NCBI RefSeq assembly: GCF_002196705.1
Contig: NZ_NADJ01000033.1
Coordinates: forward strand, 124,001 to 188,000
Length of the DNA stretch: 64,000 nucleotides
From: Desulfosporosinus sp. FKB
Lineage (GTDB): Bacteria; Bacillota; Desulfitobacteriia; Desulfitobacteriales; Desulfitobacteriaceae
Reading direction: 5' to 3'
Part shown: positions 10,152 to 18,309 of the stretch, piece by piece
Layout: each line of letters opens with the position of its first letter
Numbering within the stretch: the first letter of the stretch is position 1
Notes under the pieces: generated by a model
Told to the model about the DNA's origin: nothing
Databases searched by the model: none
What the model saw: only the letters and a program-made list of their open reading frames with translations
Program-made: the position numbers and the translations under genes

Positions 10152-10544
10152 TTAGAGATAAGTAACCATAAATGTTGCTGTGCCGAAGGCTATTAAATGG
10201 CCAGCATCATCCTTGATTTCACCTTGTCCAACAATTAAATTTCTTCCTTTTTGGATTACTTTGCCTTGAGCTCGAAGGCTTCCTTTATTGGCAGGGCGCA
10301 AATAGTTTATTTTCATTTCAACGGTGGAAGCACCTTCGCCGGTATCTAATTGTTGGTTTACTGCAACTGCAATAGAAGAATCCAGCAACGAAGCAATGAC
10401 TCCGCCGTGAACATTTCCATAAAACTGCTTTAAATTATCAGTTATCTCAATCATGACTTCAATTTCTCCGGCGTTATTCTCAACCGTTCTCATGCCCATG
10501 TGATTCCAATAGTTACCGCTTTCTAGATCCGCAATTCTTACCAT
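10152..10544 (-). CDS. PaaI-type hotdog thioesterase
   Basis: A 130-aa protein with the hotdog signature YGNVHGGVIASLLDSS (about 41-56), where the HGG loop and the following acidic residue are typical of PaaI/YdiI acyl-CoA thioesterases, and a C-terminal IAFGTATFMV strand. It hydrolyses acyl-CoA thioesters in the cytoplasm. As the last gene of the leftward operon behind the decarboxylase beta and gamma-like genes, it could release CoA from pathway intermediates. RBS AAGGGGGG precedes ATG 10544. Confidence 0.88.
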   Translation of the reverse strand: MVRIADLESGNYWNHMGMRTVENNAGEIEVMIEITDNLKQFYGNVHGGVIASLLDSSIAVAVNQQLDTGEGASTVEMKINYLRPANKGSLRAQGKVIQKGRNLIVGQGEIKDDAGHLIAFGTATFMVTYL

Positions 10545-10659
10545 AGTTCAGTAAGCCCCCCTTGATATCTTAATTTTAATACCATTATGCTGCATTTGCT
10601 TTATCGCTGAAAGGGGTTGCTCCAAATTCGAATGTAATTTTGAACGTTGCAGGGATCTC

Positions 10660-10821
10660 CTAGCTTTTTTTATTACCTTCTGGAGATTCGGGAAATTTGC
10701 TGTTAATAAAACCTAAACCTTTTATAAAAAAACTAATCCCCCAAAGGACAAAGAAGCAAGCAACAAAATCAAAAACGCTTAATACGAGAGCTCCCGAAAA
10801 AGTATCTGGAATGATTGACAC
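10660..10821 (-). CDS. 53-aa membrane peptide, OadG-like gamma subunit candidate
   Basis: GTG at 10821 directly follows the TAA of the OadB-like gene, so the two are coupled. The peptide has one long hydrophobic segment (about residues 11-33) and a Lys/Ser/Pro-rich hydrophilic tail ending in NKKS. Its size, topology and position match the small gamma (OadG/GcdD-like) subunit that anchors Na+-translocating decarboxylases, but sequence similarity is too weak to assert. No other gene fits between the beta subunit and the thioesterase. Confidence 0.65.
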   Translation of the reverse strand: MSIIPDTFSGALVLSVFDFVACFFVLWGISFFIKGLGFINSKFPESPEGNKKS

Positions 10822-11946
10822 TTAAAACACCCCCAATAAAGTCAGCATAATTCCGCCTGCCACTGCTGTTCCCAAAACACCTGCCAGATTTGGTCCCATT
10901 GCATGCATGATTAGGTAATTGCGTTTATTATATTTTATTCCAACATTATGAGATACCCGAGCAGCCATAGGTACAGCTGCAATGCCTGCAGAGCCGATTA
11001 AGGGATTTATTTTCCCCTTGCTTATTTTACACATAAGCCTTGCCCAGAGAATTCCGCTTGCTGAACCTGAACAGAAAGCAATGAGTCCCAAGGTTACAAT
11101 TTTTAAAGTTTGGAGGTTAACGAAGTTCTCGGCACTCATTGTTGAGCCAATTGCTACGGCAATAAATACCGTAATGATATCTAAAAATACCCCTCCAATG
11201 GTAGCAGATACCCTATCCATAACACCAGATTCTCGTATCAAATTACCTAACATTAAACATGAAATTAAGGGCGCAATAGGCGGTAATAAAACTAAAACAA
11301 TCATGATCATCATAATGGGAAAAATTATTTTTTCGCGTCTGGACACAGGTCTCATTTTTTCCATGGCTATTTTTCTTTCTTCCATGGGAATCAATGCTTT
11401 CATAATAGGCGGTTGAATTAGCGGAAGCAGCGCCATATAGGAGTATGCGGCAACCGCAATCTGACCAAGCAAATGGGGGGCCAGTTTAGTAGCTACATAG
11501 ATAGCCATCGGTCCGTCTGCTCCGCCGATGATCCCAATAGCGCTGGATTCAGCAATACTGAAGCCTAGAAGCTTAGCACCGATTAAGGCAATGAAAATAC
11601 CAAGATGGGCAGCAGCTCCAAGGATAATTGTGCTTGGATTTGCTATCAAAGGCCCAAAGTCCGTCATCGCTCCGACTCCTAAAAATATTAAGGGTGGATA
11701 AATGACATTCGTTATTCCTTGGTAATTAAAATGTAAAAGTCCTCCAGGCCCCATTAAACCCGTCCCGGGAATGTTTACCAGGATACATCCTACTCCCAGA
11801 GGAACTAACAGAAAGGGCTCATATTTTTTGACAATGCCGAACCATATAAATAACATGCCAAAAAACAACATGATGATATGGGCCGGAGTAAAATTTGCGA
11901 GACCCGTACCTTGCCCCATCGCCTTAATCATCGTCAATATTTCCAT
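10822..11946 (-). CDS. Na+-transporting decarboxylase beta subunit (OadB/GcdB/MmdB family)
   Basis: A 374-aa polytopic membrane protein with the family motifs GIIGGADGPMAIY (about 137-149) and NPLIGSAGIAAVPMAARV (near 315-332). In this family the beta subunit decarboxylates carboxybiotin and couples this to export of two Na+. Full length. ATG 11946 follows a GGAGAAA. It is transcribed from a sigma54 promoter at 12112-12127 and lies back-to-back with the operon encoding the carboxytransferase and biotin carrier, so the pump is split over two divergent transcripts. Confidence 0.95.
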   Translation of the reverse strand: MEILTMIKAMGQGTGLANFTPAHIIMLFFGMLFIWFGIVKKYEPFLLVPLGVGCILVNIPGTGLMGPGGLLHFNYQGITNVIYPPLIFLGVGAMTDFGPLIANPSTIILGAAAHLGIFIALIGAKLLGFSIAESSAIGIIGGADGPMAIYVATKLAPHLLGQIAVAAYSYMALLPLIQPPIMKALIPMEERKIAMEKMRPVSRREKIIFPIMMIMIVLVLLPPIAPLISCLMLGNLIRESGVMDRVSATIGGVFLDIITVFIAVAIGSTMSAENFVNLQTLKIVTLGLIAFCSGSASGILWARLMCKISKGKINPLIGSAGIAAVPMAARVSHNVGIKYNKRNYLIMHAMGPNLAGVLGTAVAGGIMLTLLGVF

Positions 11947-12111
11947 AGTTTTTCTCCTTTTTAAATAAAGTAATGATTCCCAACTTCAAACGTTCAGCTA
12001 CTTAAGAAATATTAATTAAAAATTCATTCCCCCTTTATCGAAAAACAATCGAGACTTTGAACAAGAGCTAAAGTGAATTTTGAATTTGGATTCGGTCTTA
12101 ATAGGCAAATA

Positions 12112-12127
12112 AGCAAGTTCTATGCCA
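12112..12127 (-). promoter_or_regulatory. sigma54 promoter, leftward
   Basis: On the minus strand: TGGCAT-N5-TTGCT, matching the -24/-12 consensus TGGCAY-N5-TTGCW at every defined position. Predicted start near 12101, about 155 bases before the OadB-like ATG. Confidence 0.82.
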
Positions 12128-12170
12128 AGGAACTATGGTAAAGTATGTAATTTGCTGATCTTGAATAGCA

Positions 12171-12187
12171 TGGCACATTATTTGCAT
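12171..12187 (+). promoter_or_regulatory. sigma54 promoter, rightward
   Basis: TGGCAC-N5-TTGCAT, a perfect -24/-12 element with predicted start near 12197, 27 bases before the biotin-carrier ATG. Its -24 box is only 43 bp from that of the divergent promoter. Confidence 0.88.
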
Positions 12188-12223
12188 AATTCGAAGTTGA
12201 GTATTTTTTGGGGGGGGATTGAA

Positions 12224-12433
12224 ATGGCAAATTTAGATAGCCCAATTGCAGGTAAAATTCTTGAGGTCTATATAAAGGTGGGTCAGCAGATTACGGAGGA
12301 CGATGAATTATTCATCATTGAGGCTATGAAAATGGAGAATCCCGTATACGGTGATGCAGGTACAGTAAAAGAGGTTAATGTCAAAGTTGGGGACCGTGTG
12401 CAAGAGGGGGATACTTTGGCAATTATCGAGTAA
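12224..12433 (+). CDS. biotin carboxyl carrier protein (biotinyl domain only)
   Basis: A 69-aa protein consisting solely of a biotinyl/lipoyl-attachment domain, with the biotinylation motif EAMKMENP (Lys36). It shuttles CO2 as carboxybiotin from the carboxytransferase to the membrane beta subunit. The Ala/Pro-rich linker found in many GcdC/OadA carriers is absent. An upstream ATG at 12122 is in frame but overlaps the sigma54 promoter; ATG 12224 after GGGGGGGATT is the start. Confidence 0.95.
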   Translation: MANLDSPIAGKILEVYIKVGQQITEDDELFIIEAMKMENPVYGDAGTVKEVNVKVGDRVQEGDTLAIIE

Positions 12434-12444
12434 AAGACAAACTA

Positions 12445-12468
12445 GCCCTCAATCTTTTAATTGAGGGC
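12445..12468 (+). promoter_or_regulatory. intercistronic hairpin
   Basis: Perfect 9-bp stem GCCCTCAAT (12445-12453) and ATTGAGGGC (12460-12468) with a 6-base loop but no U-tract. It lies between the biotin carrier and the dehydrogenase. It could stabilise the 3' end of the carrier mRNA or partly attenuate, letting the small carrier be made in excess (inference). Confidence 0.6.
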
Positions 12469-12514
12469 AGGCAAAATGTTTGAAAAAGTTGTCTTAAAGA
12501 GAGGGGAGAGTTCT

Positions 12515-13672
12515 ATGGATTTTGGCTTAACAGAAGAACAACGAATGGTTCAAGAAATGGCCCGAGATTTTGCTGAAAAAGAAATAGTTCCTAACGTTGA
12601 AGAAGACGAAGAGAATCATTATTATCGGCGAGAGATCTTAACTAAAATGGGCGAGTTGGGCTTGTTAGGCTGGAGCATTCCTGAGGAATACGGCGGAAAT
12701 GGCATGGGTTGGATGGAAGCTGTTACGGCGTTATATGAAATAGCAAAAGTTCATACTTCCTGGAGACTAAGTATCAGCGGCAACTGCTGGGGACCGGCGA
12801 TGACGATCAATGAATATGGCACTGAAGAACAAAAAAGAAAGTATATCCCTGGATTGGTAAGTGGGAATTATGTCGGAAGTTTTGCGATGACTGAAGCCAA
12901 TACGGGTTCTGACGTAGCTAGTATGAAGACCTTTGCCGAAGATAAGGGTGACCATTTTTTAATTAACGGTTCCAAAATGTGGATATCAGGAGGCCATACT
13001 TGTGATGTGGGACTTCTCTATCTCGTTACTGAAAAAGATGCAGGAGCAAAGGGCCTTTCCTGTTTAATCGTGGATTATAATAATACCCCAGGCGTGACCC
13101 GAATTCCGATTACGAAAAAAGTCGGCATGTGGCCGGCCCCGACGTCAGAACTCGTCTTCGAGAATGCTGTGGTTCCTAAGGAAAATCTCTTGGGGCCTAA
13201 AAATAAAGGTTTTCAAATATGCATGTGGATGCTGAATAATACTCGGATGGGCTGCGCAACCGGTGCAGCGGCACTTTCGGCAGCGTGTTTGGAGGGTGCG
13301 GTTCAATATGCCAATGAGCGTACTCAGTTTGGTAAACAAATTGGTCAATTCCAAATGATACAGCAGCAAATAGCTGAAATGAAACTTGAAGATGAAGCAG
13401 CCAAATACCTTGTTTATCGGGCCGCTTGGCTTAAAGAGAATAAACTGCCGAGTCAACAAGCAACTTCATTGGCTAAACTATTCGGTTGCAATGCAGCTGT
13501 TCACGCTGCAAATATGGCTATGAAACTTTATGGTTCCTATGGTTATTCGACAGAATATCCTTGCGGCAGGTGGCTTCGCGATGCCAAACAATTCGAAACT
13601 TTAGAGGGAACCTCCAATATCCACATGCAGATTATCTCCAAAATTGAACTTGGTTACCAGGCAAATAGATAA
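12515..13672 (+). CDS. acyl-CoA dehydrogenase, probable non-decarboxylating glutaryl-CoA dehydrogenase
   Basis: A 385-aa FAD enzyme with FAMTEANTGSD and the C-terminal LEGTSNIHMQ motif, Glu364 being the expected catalytic base. Arg84 in TSWRLS aligns by eye with the glutarate-binding Arg of glutaryl-CoA dehydrogenases; the residue before the catalytic Glu is Leu rather than the Tyr of decarboxylating enzymes. Since a separate biotin decarboxylase is encoded next to it, a non-decarboxylating glutaryl-CoA to glutaconyl-CoA oxidation is the best guess. Other acyl-CoA substrates remain possible. ATG 12515 follows GAGGGGAGAG; the frame extends back to 12461 inside the hairpin. Confidence 0.82.
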   Translation: MDFGLTEEQRMVQEMARDFAEKEIVPNVEEDEENHYYRREILTKMGELGLLGWSIPEEYGGNGMGWMEAVTALYEIAKVHTSWRLSISGNCWGPAMTINEYGTEEQKRKYIPGLVSGNYVGSFAMTEANTGSDVASMKTFAEDKGDHFLINGSKMWISGGHTCDVGLLYLVTEKDAGAKGLSCLIVDYNNTPGVTRIPITKKVGMWPAPTSELVFENAVVPKENLLGPKNKGFQICMWMLNNTRMGCATGAAALSAACLEGAVQYANERTQFGKQIGQFQMIQQQIAEMKLEDEAAKYLVYRAAWLKENKLPSQQATSLAKLFGCNAAVHAANMAMKLYGSYGYSTEYPCGRWLRDAKQFETLEGTSNIHMQIISKIELGYQANR

Positions 13673-13714
13673 TTGAATATTCAAAATTTAATTGTTTGTT
13701 GAGGAGGGTTAATA

Positions 13715-15457
13715 ATGGGAGACTACGAATATTCAATGCATCCGTATTTTAAAGAAATGCCCGCTCTTGGTAAGGGGCTGTCACGCAGAATAGAGCAAAA
13801 TGCAGAAGAGCTTAAAACCATAGAAGCTGAAATTGCTAAAGAAGTCGAAAGGGTTAAGAATTCAGGCAAAGCGACGGAGGCTTTGAACAAAAAAGGGGAA
13901 TTGTCAGCCTGGCAGCGCATTGACTACTTAGTTGATCCAGGGACTTGGTGTCCACTGCATACAATTTATGATCCGGCCAATAATGAGGAGAAAAATACCG
14001 GAGTTATTGACGGTTTGGGAAAAATTTCTGGTAAATGGGCAGTTATCATTGCTTCAAATAATAAAGTAATGGCGGGTGCATGGCTTGCCGGACAGGCCGA
14101 TAATGTTCTGCGGGTAACTGATATAGCTAAGCGGCTGCACTTGCCTTTGGTTTGGGTACTCAACTGCAGCGGCGCTAAATTAATGGAACAAGAAGAGCTT
14201 TACGCTAACAGAAGAGGGAGCGGTACTCCTTTCTTTCGGCACGCCGAACTACAAAAGCTTGGCATACCCATAATAGTAGGTATATACGGTACAAATCCTG
14301 CCGGCGGCGGCTATCATTCGATAAGTCCGACAATTTTAATTGCCCATAAGAACGCTAATATGGCCGTTGGCGGAGGCGGCATTGTTGGCGGCATGAATCC
14401 TAAAGGATATGTCGATGAAGAGGCAGCAGAGAGTTTGATCGAACAAACGCGTATGTTTAAAGCCACACCTCCTGGCAGAGTGGAAATTCATCATAATGGA
14501 ACAGGTTTCATGAGAGATGTTTGTGATACGGAAGAAGAAGTTTTGGATCGAATTAAGAAATACATGATGGATCTCCCGGCTTATGCCAAAGACTTTTTCA
14601 GAGTGGCTGATCCGGCTGAACCTAAATTTCCTGCAGAGGATCTTTATAGTTTAATACCCTTTAACCAGAAAAGAGTTTATCCGATGCATGAAGTCTTGGC
14701 CAGGCTTTTTGACAATAGTGAACATATGGAATTTAGACCAGATTATGGTCCGGAGGTATATTGCGGATTAGTTAAAATTGATGGTTACTTATGCGGATTT
14801 GTCGCCAATAATCAGGGGATTTTAGGGAAAGGTTATCCAAGATATGCAGATTATCAAGGAATCGGCGGAAAATTATATCGCGAAGGGCTCATTAAAATGA
14901 ACGAGTTCGTGACTCTTTGCGGCCGAGATAGAATTCCGATGATCTGGGTGCAGGATACCACCGGTATTGACGTTGGTGACACCGCTGAAAAGGCAGAAAT
15001 GTTAGGACTGGGAATGTCCTTGATCTATTCTATAGAACAGTCCGATCTTCCCATGATGAGTATTATTTTGCGTAAAGGAACAGCTGCTGCCCACTACGTA
15101 CTTGGGGGACCTCAGGCCAATAATAATAATGTTTTCACGTTAGGAACTGCGGCTACGGAAGTTTATGTTATGCACGGAGAAACAGCCGCAGCTGCTTCCT
15201 ATGCGAGACGTTTGGTCAAAGACAACGATGAGAGCAAGCCTTTAGAACCAACCATTCATAAAATGAATGATATGATTAAAGATTACTACGATAAATCCAG
15301 ACCCGCATATTGCGCTAAAAAGGGCTATGTTGATGAAATTGTGGACTTAGAGAATTTGCGCAAATACTGCATAGCTTTCGTAGGGTCCTATTATCAGAAC
15401 CCAGTTTCCATTTGCGCTGCCCATCAGATGTTAACACCGAGAGTTATCAAAGGATAA
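13715..15457 (+). CDS. gcdA: glutaconyl-CoA decarboxylase alpha-type carboxytransferase
   Basis: A 580-aa two-lobed carboxyltransferase (crotonase fold), the length of Acidaminococcus GcdA. Both lobes carry oxyanion-forming Gly-rich segments (NPAGGGYHS and AVGGGGIVGGMNPKGY in the first; the GDTAEKAEM and HYVLGGPQANNNN region in the second). In GcdA this subunit transfers the gamma-carboxylate of glutaconyl-CoA to biotin. Related enzymes act on methylmalonyl-CoA, but the overall sequence reads as GcdA. RBS GAGGAGGG before ATG 13715. It sits between the dehydrogenase and a biotin ligase. Confidence 0.88.
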   Translation: MGDYEYSMHPYFKEMPALGKGLSRRIEQNAEELKTIEAEIAKEVERVKNSGKATEALNKKGELSAWQRIDYLVDPGTWCPLHTIYDPANNEEKNTGVIDGLGKISGKWAVIIASNNKVMAGAWLAGQADNVLRVTDIAKRLHLPLVWVLNCSGAKLMEQEELYANRRGSGTPFFRHAELQKLGIPIIVGIYGTNPAGGGYHSISPTILIAHKNANMAVGGGGIVGGMNPKGYVDEEAAESLIEQTRMFKATPPGRVEIHHNGTGFMRDVCDTEEEVLDRIKKYMMDLPAYAKDFFRVADPAEPKFPAEDLYSLIPFNQKRVYPMHEVLARLFDNSEHMEFRPDYGPEVYCGLVKIDGYLCGFVANNQGILGKGYPRYADYQGIGGKLYREGLIKMNEFVTLCGRDRIPMIWVQDTTGIDVGDTAEKAEMLGLGMSLIYSIEQSDLPMMSIILRKGTAAAHYVLGGPQANNNNVFTLGTAATEVYVMHGETAAAASYARRLVKDNDESKPLEPTIHKMNDMIKDYYDKSRPAYCAKKGYVDEIVDLENLRKYCIAFVGSYYQNPVSICAAHQMLTPRVIKG

Positions 15458-15508
15458 GGTTTCTCACTCGAGTTGATTAAACAATTTATTGTAAAAAGGG
15501 TGATCAGG

Positions 15509-16324
15509 GTGTTAAACATGGCCGCCAATGTTAGGAACGAAACTGCTTTACCACACAAACATATTAAAGTATTCGAAAAGGATCTATTCCTATATCGAAA
15601 AGTATCCTCTACCAACAGAGTTGCACAATCTTTAGCCCGTTCAGGAATTATTGAGGGCACAATTGTTTTGAGCAGTATGCAGACCTCGGGAATGGGAAGG
15701 ATGAAACGAAAGTGGGAATGTCCAGCCGGGCGAGGAATCTTAATGTCCATGATATTTAAACCTGAAATCAGCCTTAAGCTAGTTCCGCAGCTGACGCTTC
15801 TTTGCGGGGTTGTGGCAGCGGAAACAATTCGCAAGATAACAGGATGTCAAGCAGATATAAAATGGCCTAATGATATTGTCATCGGAGGAAAAAAGGTTTG
15901 TGGAATTCTCGCTCAAAGCTGTTTCTCTAATAACGAGCTATCATACGTAGTCATGGGCGTTGGAATTAATGTAAACCAGACTCGGGATCAACTTCCCCCT
16001 GATTGCAGAGAAACAAGTACCTCACTAAAGTTAGAAGTTGGACATAAAGTTTCTCGTCTTAGGTTACTCGAAGTGTTTATTATGCTTTGGAACGAATATT
16101 ATGCGCTTTTTCTTAAGAGAGGGCACTCATTTCTAAAGCCGAAATGGAAAGCCTACAATGTTACTTTAGGACGTGAAGTCAGCATCAATAGCGGAGATGG
16201 ACTCCGACATGGTTTAGCTATCGATATCAGCGAAAGAGGAGGGTTGATCGTAAATTTTCCCGACGGTTTGTCTGAGGAGTTTTTGGCTGAAGATCTTAGT
16301 TTAGGCAGAGCTCATTATGGATGA
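15509..16324 (+). CDS. birA: biotin--[acetyl-CoA-carboxylase] ligase lacking the HTH domain
   Basis: About 271 aa with the biotinyl-AMP motif region GMGRMKRKWECPAGRG, the KWPNDIV motif and GVGINVN, then a small C-terminal SH3-like domain. There is no N-terminal winged-helix domain, so it is a monofunctional ligase and not a repressor. Its place behind gcdA suggests dedicated biotinylation of the 69-aa carrier. GTG 15509 is 8 bases after AAAGGG; ATG 15518 is an alternative. Confidence 0.92.
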   Translation: MLNMAANVRNETALPHKHIKVFEKDLFLYRKVSSTNRVAQSLARSGIIEGTIVLSSMQTSGMGRMKRKWECPAGRGILMSMIFKPEISLKLVPQLTLLCGVVAAETIRKITGCQADIKWPNDIVIGGKKVCGILAQSCFSNNELSYVVMGVGINVNQTRDQLPPDCRETSTSLKLEVGHKVSRLRLLEVFIMLWNEYYALFLKRGHSFLKPKWKAYNVTLGREVSINSGDGLRHGLAIDISERGGLIVNFPDGLSEEFLAEDLSLGRAHYG

Positions 16325-16351
16325 TAATCTCGGGAAATACTTAACTGAATT

Positions 16352-16388
16352 AATGCCTGAATGCATTTAGCTTATGCATTTAGGCATT
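16352..16388. promoter_or_regulatory. second pair of AATGC-N6-GCATT dyads
   Basis: AATGC-CTGAAT-GCATT at 16352-16367 is perfect; TATGC-ATTTAG-GCATT at 16373-16388 has one mismatch. They start 21 bp apart. A further GATGC-ATAA-GCATT lies near 16440. The gap 16325-16587 holds no gene. Two weak GG-N10-GC sigma54-like elements (near 16471 and 16517) lie downstream, at a distance usual for an enhancer. Confidence 0.5.
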
Positions 16389-16587
16389 AATCGAGATAAA
16401 TAGAAAATGTTCCTGTTTTAATAATCAATCTATGTTCGAGATGCATAAGCATTAATTTGTATTAAGTATGTGGAGGGTAAGAGGCATAGCGTCTATGTAA
16501 TTCAGAAAATTTAGAATAGGGTAAACAGGCGCAAGATTCGTACTTTTATTTTATGGAACACAGATTTTGTGATCGGAGGTGAATCCA

Positions 16588-16896
16588 ATGCAAGATACCT
16601 TAGAAGTTAATCAGAAGTTAGTTAGCCATTTTCAACAAATCATGCAAAGAGTTTGGTGTGATAATTCTCTCATCAACGGTTTAGAAGAAGTTCAAGAAAA
16701 CTTAGAGCAAATTATAAAATCGGCAGAGGCAAGTAAAGTAGTCTTAAGTCAACTAAGCAAAGCTCATAAAGAGGCTCTTCAAAAGGACTGGGATTTAAAG
16801 TATCGAGTCTTAGAAAACTTTCTGGTGTCCATGGAACATGTGTTAAAACAATTTCAGGAAGAACGTCAACAATTACGCGGGAATGGTTCACAGTAA
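16588..16896 (+). CDS. small helical protein of unknown function
   Basis: About 102 aa, almost entirely charged and predicted alpha-helical, with heptad-like Leu/Val spacing suggesting a coiled coil; one Cys. No family recognised. ATG 16588 follows GGAGGTGA; GTG 16579 is a weaker alternative. It is the first gene after the 260-bp regulatory gap and immediately precedes another unknown small gene and the CoA-transferase, so it may be specific to this pathway. Confidence 0.7.
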   Translation: MQDTLEVNQKLVSHFQQIMQRVWCDNSLINGLEEVQENLEQIIKSAEASKVVLSQLSKAHKEALQKDWDLKYRVLENFLVSMEHVLKQFQEERQQLRGNGSQ

Positions 16897-16920
16897 ATGA
16901 ACTGGAAAGGAGAGTAAACA

Positions 16921-17160
16921 ATGCTTAACTTATATTGGGAAAATATGCCGTTGCTGATATTGCTTGAACAGCGTCTCAGGCAGTGGGGGAATGTTGACCT
17001 GATTGGTAAGCATACTCTGCGCTTAATTCCTTCAGATTCTAAAGTGCCGCCAGTTTATATTCATCAAAATGGTGCGATTGACGTTCTGACTTCAGGTCTT
17101 GATTTATTTGAACAAGAGGATTGTATCGAAAGATTAGAACTTTGGCTAGGGGTTAACTGA
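16921..17160 (+). CDS. small protein of unknown function
   Basis: 79 aa, starting MLNLYWENMPLLILLEQRLR, with a mixed alpha/beta pattern, acidic C-terminus and no recognised domain. GGAAAGGAGAG precedes ATG 16921. It lies 24 bp after the preceding small gene and 18 bp before the CoA-transferase start, so it is certainly in that operon. Confidence 0.72.
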   Translation: MLNLYWENMPLLILLEQRLRQWGNVDLIGKHTLRLIPSDSKVPPVYIHQNGAIDVLTSGLDLFEQEDCIERLELWLGVN

Positions 17161-17178
17161 TTCAAGGAGGTGACCGTA

Positions 17179-18294
17179 TTGTCTGATTTAATGTCAAAAG
17201 TGATGTCAGCTAAAGAAGCTGTTCAGAGATTTATACCACCAGGAACACATATCGCTTTTGGTGGCTTTACCATACTTCGCCGGCCAATGGCTATTGCGCG
17301 TGAAATTGTCCGGCAAAGAGTCGGGAACCTTTATTTAACAATGAATGGCGGAACATTGTGCGAAGAGATGCTTGCAGGTGCAGGTTTGGTAAAGTGGCTG
17401 GAAAGTACTTATTTAGGATTGGAAGGCGGGATGCCCGTAGCCTATGGCATGCGAAAAGCTATTGAGGAAGGGGAAATAGAACTTCTCGAGGATTATACAA
17501 ATTGGAGTTTTGCCCTGCGAACGATAGCCGGTCGGTATGGACTTCCCTTTATGCCTTGCTTAGGTGATATTGGGAGCGACCTTGTTACCTATGATGTATT
17601 CGGTAAGGCAGGATTAAGAGGAAAAAATGATCAGGGCGAATGGATTCATCCCGGTATTCCTCCTCATAAATATTCCATGATGGATGATCCCTTCGACGGT
17701 TGGGGCTTAAGACCTCATAAGTTTAGAACTGGAGAGGATACGTGCGGAAATCGGACAAATGTCTACCGAAAGGGAAAGGTGACATCTGTTAAATATACGG
17801 GAAAACCCGGAGTTAAGGTTGCTCTTGTTCCGCCAATATTGCCGGAGGTCTGCGTAGTTCATGCTCAACGCGTTGCTTTGGATGGGACGGTACGTTTCGA
17901 GGGGCTTATTGGGCCCGACATTGATCAATCCCTCTGCGGCCGTATCCTAATTGTCGAATGCGAACGGATCTGTTCCCCTGAAGAACTGCGTCATTGTCCT
18001 GAGAAAAACCAGATTGCAGCACATGCTGTTCATGCCATTGTAGAAGCACCTTTTGGATGTTATCCTTCTGCAGTTCCAAATTATTATGATTATGATTACA
18101 GTTGGTTCAAAAATTACGTTAAGGAAGTTAATCATAAATCAAAGGATGAAGTTAAAGCTTACTGGTTGGAAACAGTCGGTTCAACTAAAGATGAATGGGA
18201 TTATCTCTTAGGCGTCGTAGGTATGGATAAGCTTTTTTCCTTGAGAACGGACCCAGTATATCACTACAATCCCACAATTGAACGATTTAAGTAA
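17179..18294 (+). CDS. glutaconate CoA-transferase subunit A-like
   Basis: About 371 aa, a family I CoA-transferase alpha subunit (FGGFTILRRPMAIAREI near the N-terminus, MNGGTLCEEMLAG, later SAVPNYYDYD). It is about 50 residues longer than Acidaminococcus GctA (320 aa), with a C-terminal extension. With the next gene it would move CoA from acetyl-CoA or another acyl-CoA to a dicarboxylate such as glutarate. TTG 17179 is 8 bases after AAGGAGG; ATG 17191 is an alternative. Confidence 0.85.
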   Translation: MSDLMSKVMSAKEAVQRFIPPGTHIAFGGFTILRRPMAIAREIVRQRVGNLYLTMNGGTLCEEMLAGAGLVKWLESTYLGLEGGMPVAYGMRKAIEEGEIELLEDYTNWSFALRTIAGRYGLPFMPCLGDIGSDLVTYDVFGKAGLRGKNDQGEWIHPGIPPHKYSMMDDPFDGWGLRPHKFRTGEDTCGNRTNVYRKGKVTSVKYTGKPGVKVALVPPILPEVCVVHAQRVALDGTVRFEGLIGPDIDQSLCGRILIVECERICSPEELRHCPEKNQIAAHAVHAIVEAPFGCYPSAVPNYYDYDYSWFKNYVKEVNHKSKDEVKAYWLETVGSTKDEWDYLLGVVGMDKLFSLRTDPVYHYNPTIERFK

Positions 18295-18309
18295 AGGAGG
18301 TGTATCGAA

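Noticed and set aside
10982-11416. Long frames antisense to the OadB-like gene
   Set aside because: Mirror images of a hydrophobic gene; no RBS and the sense strand is unambiguous.
12122-12223. N-terminal extension of the biotin carrier
   Set aside because: It would translate through the sigma54 promoter, upstream of the predicted transcript start.
16471-16530. Sigma54 promoter for the small-protein/CoA-transferase genes
   Set aside because: Two GG-N10-GC elements match only the invariant bases; too weak to list as a feature. The genes may be read from 12171.
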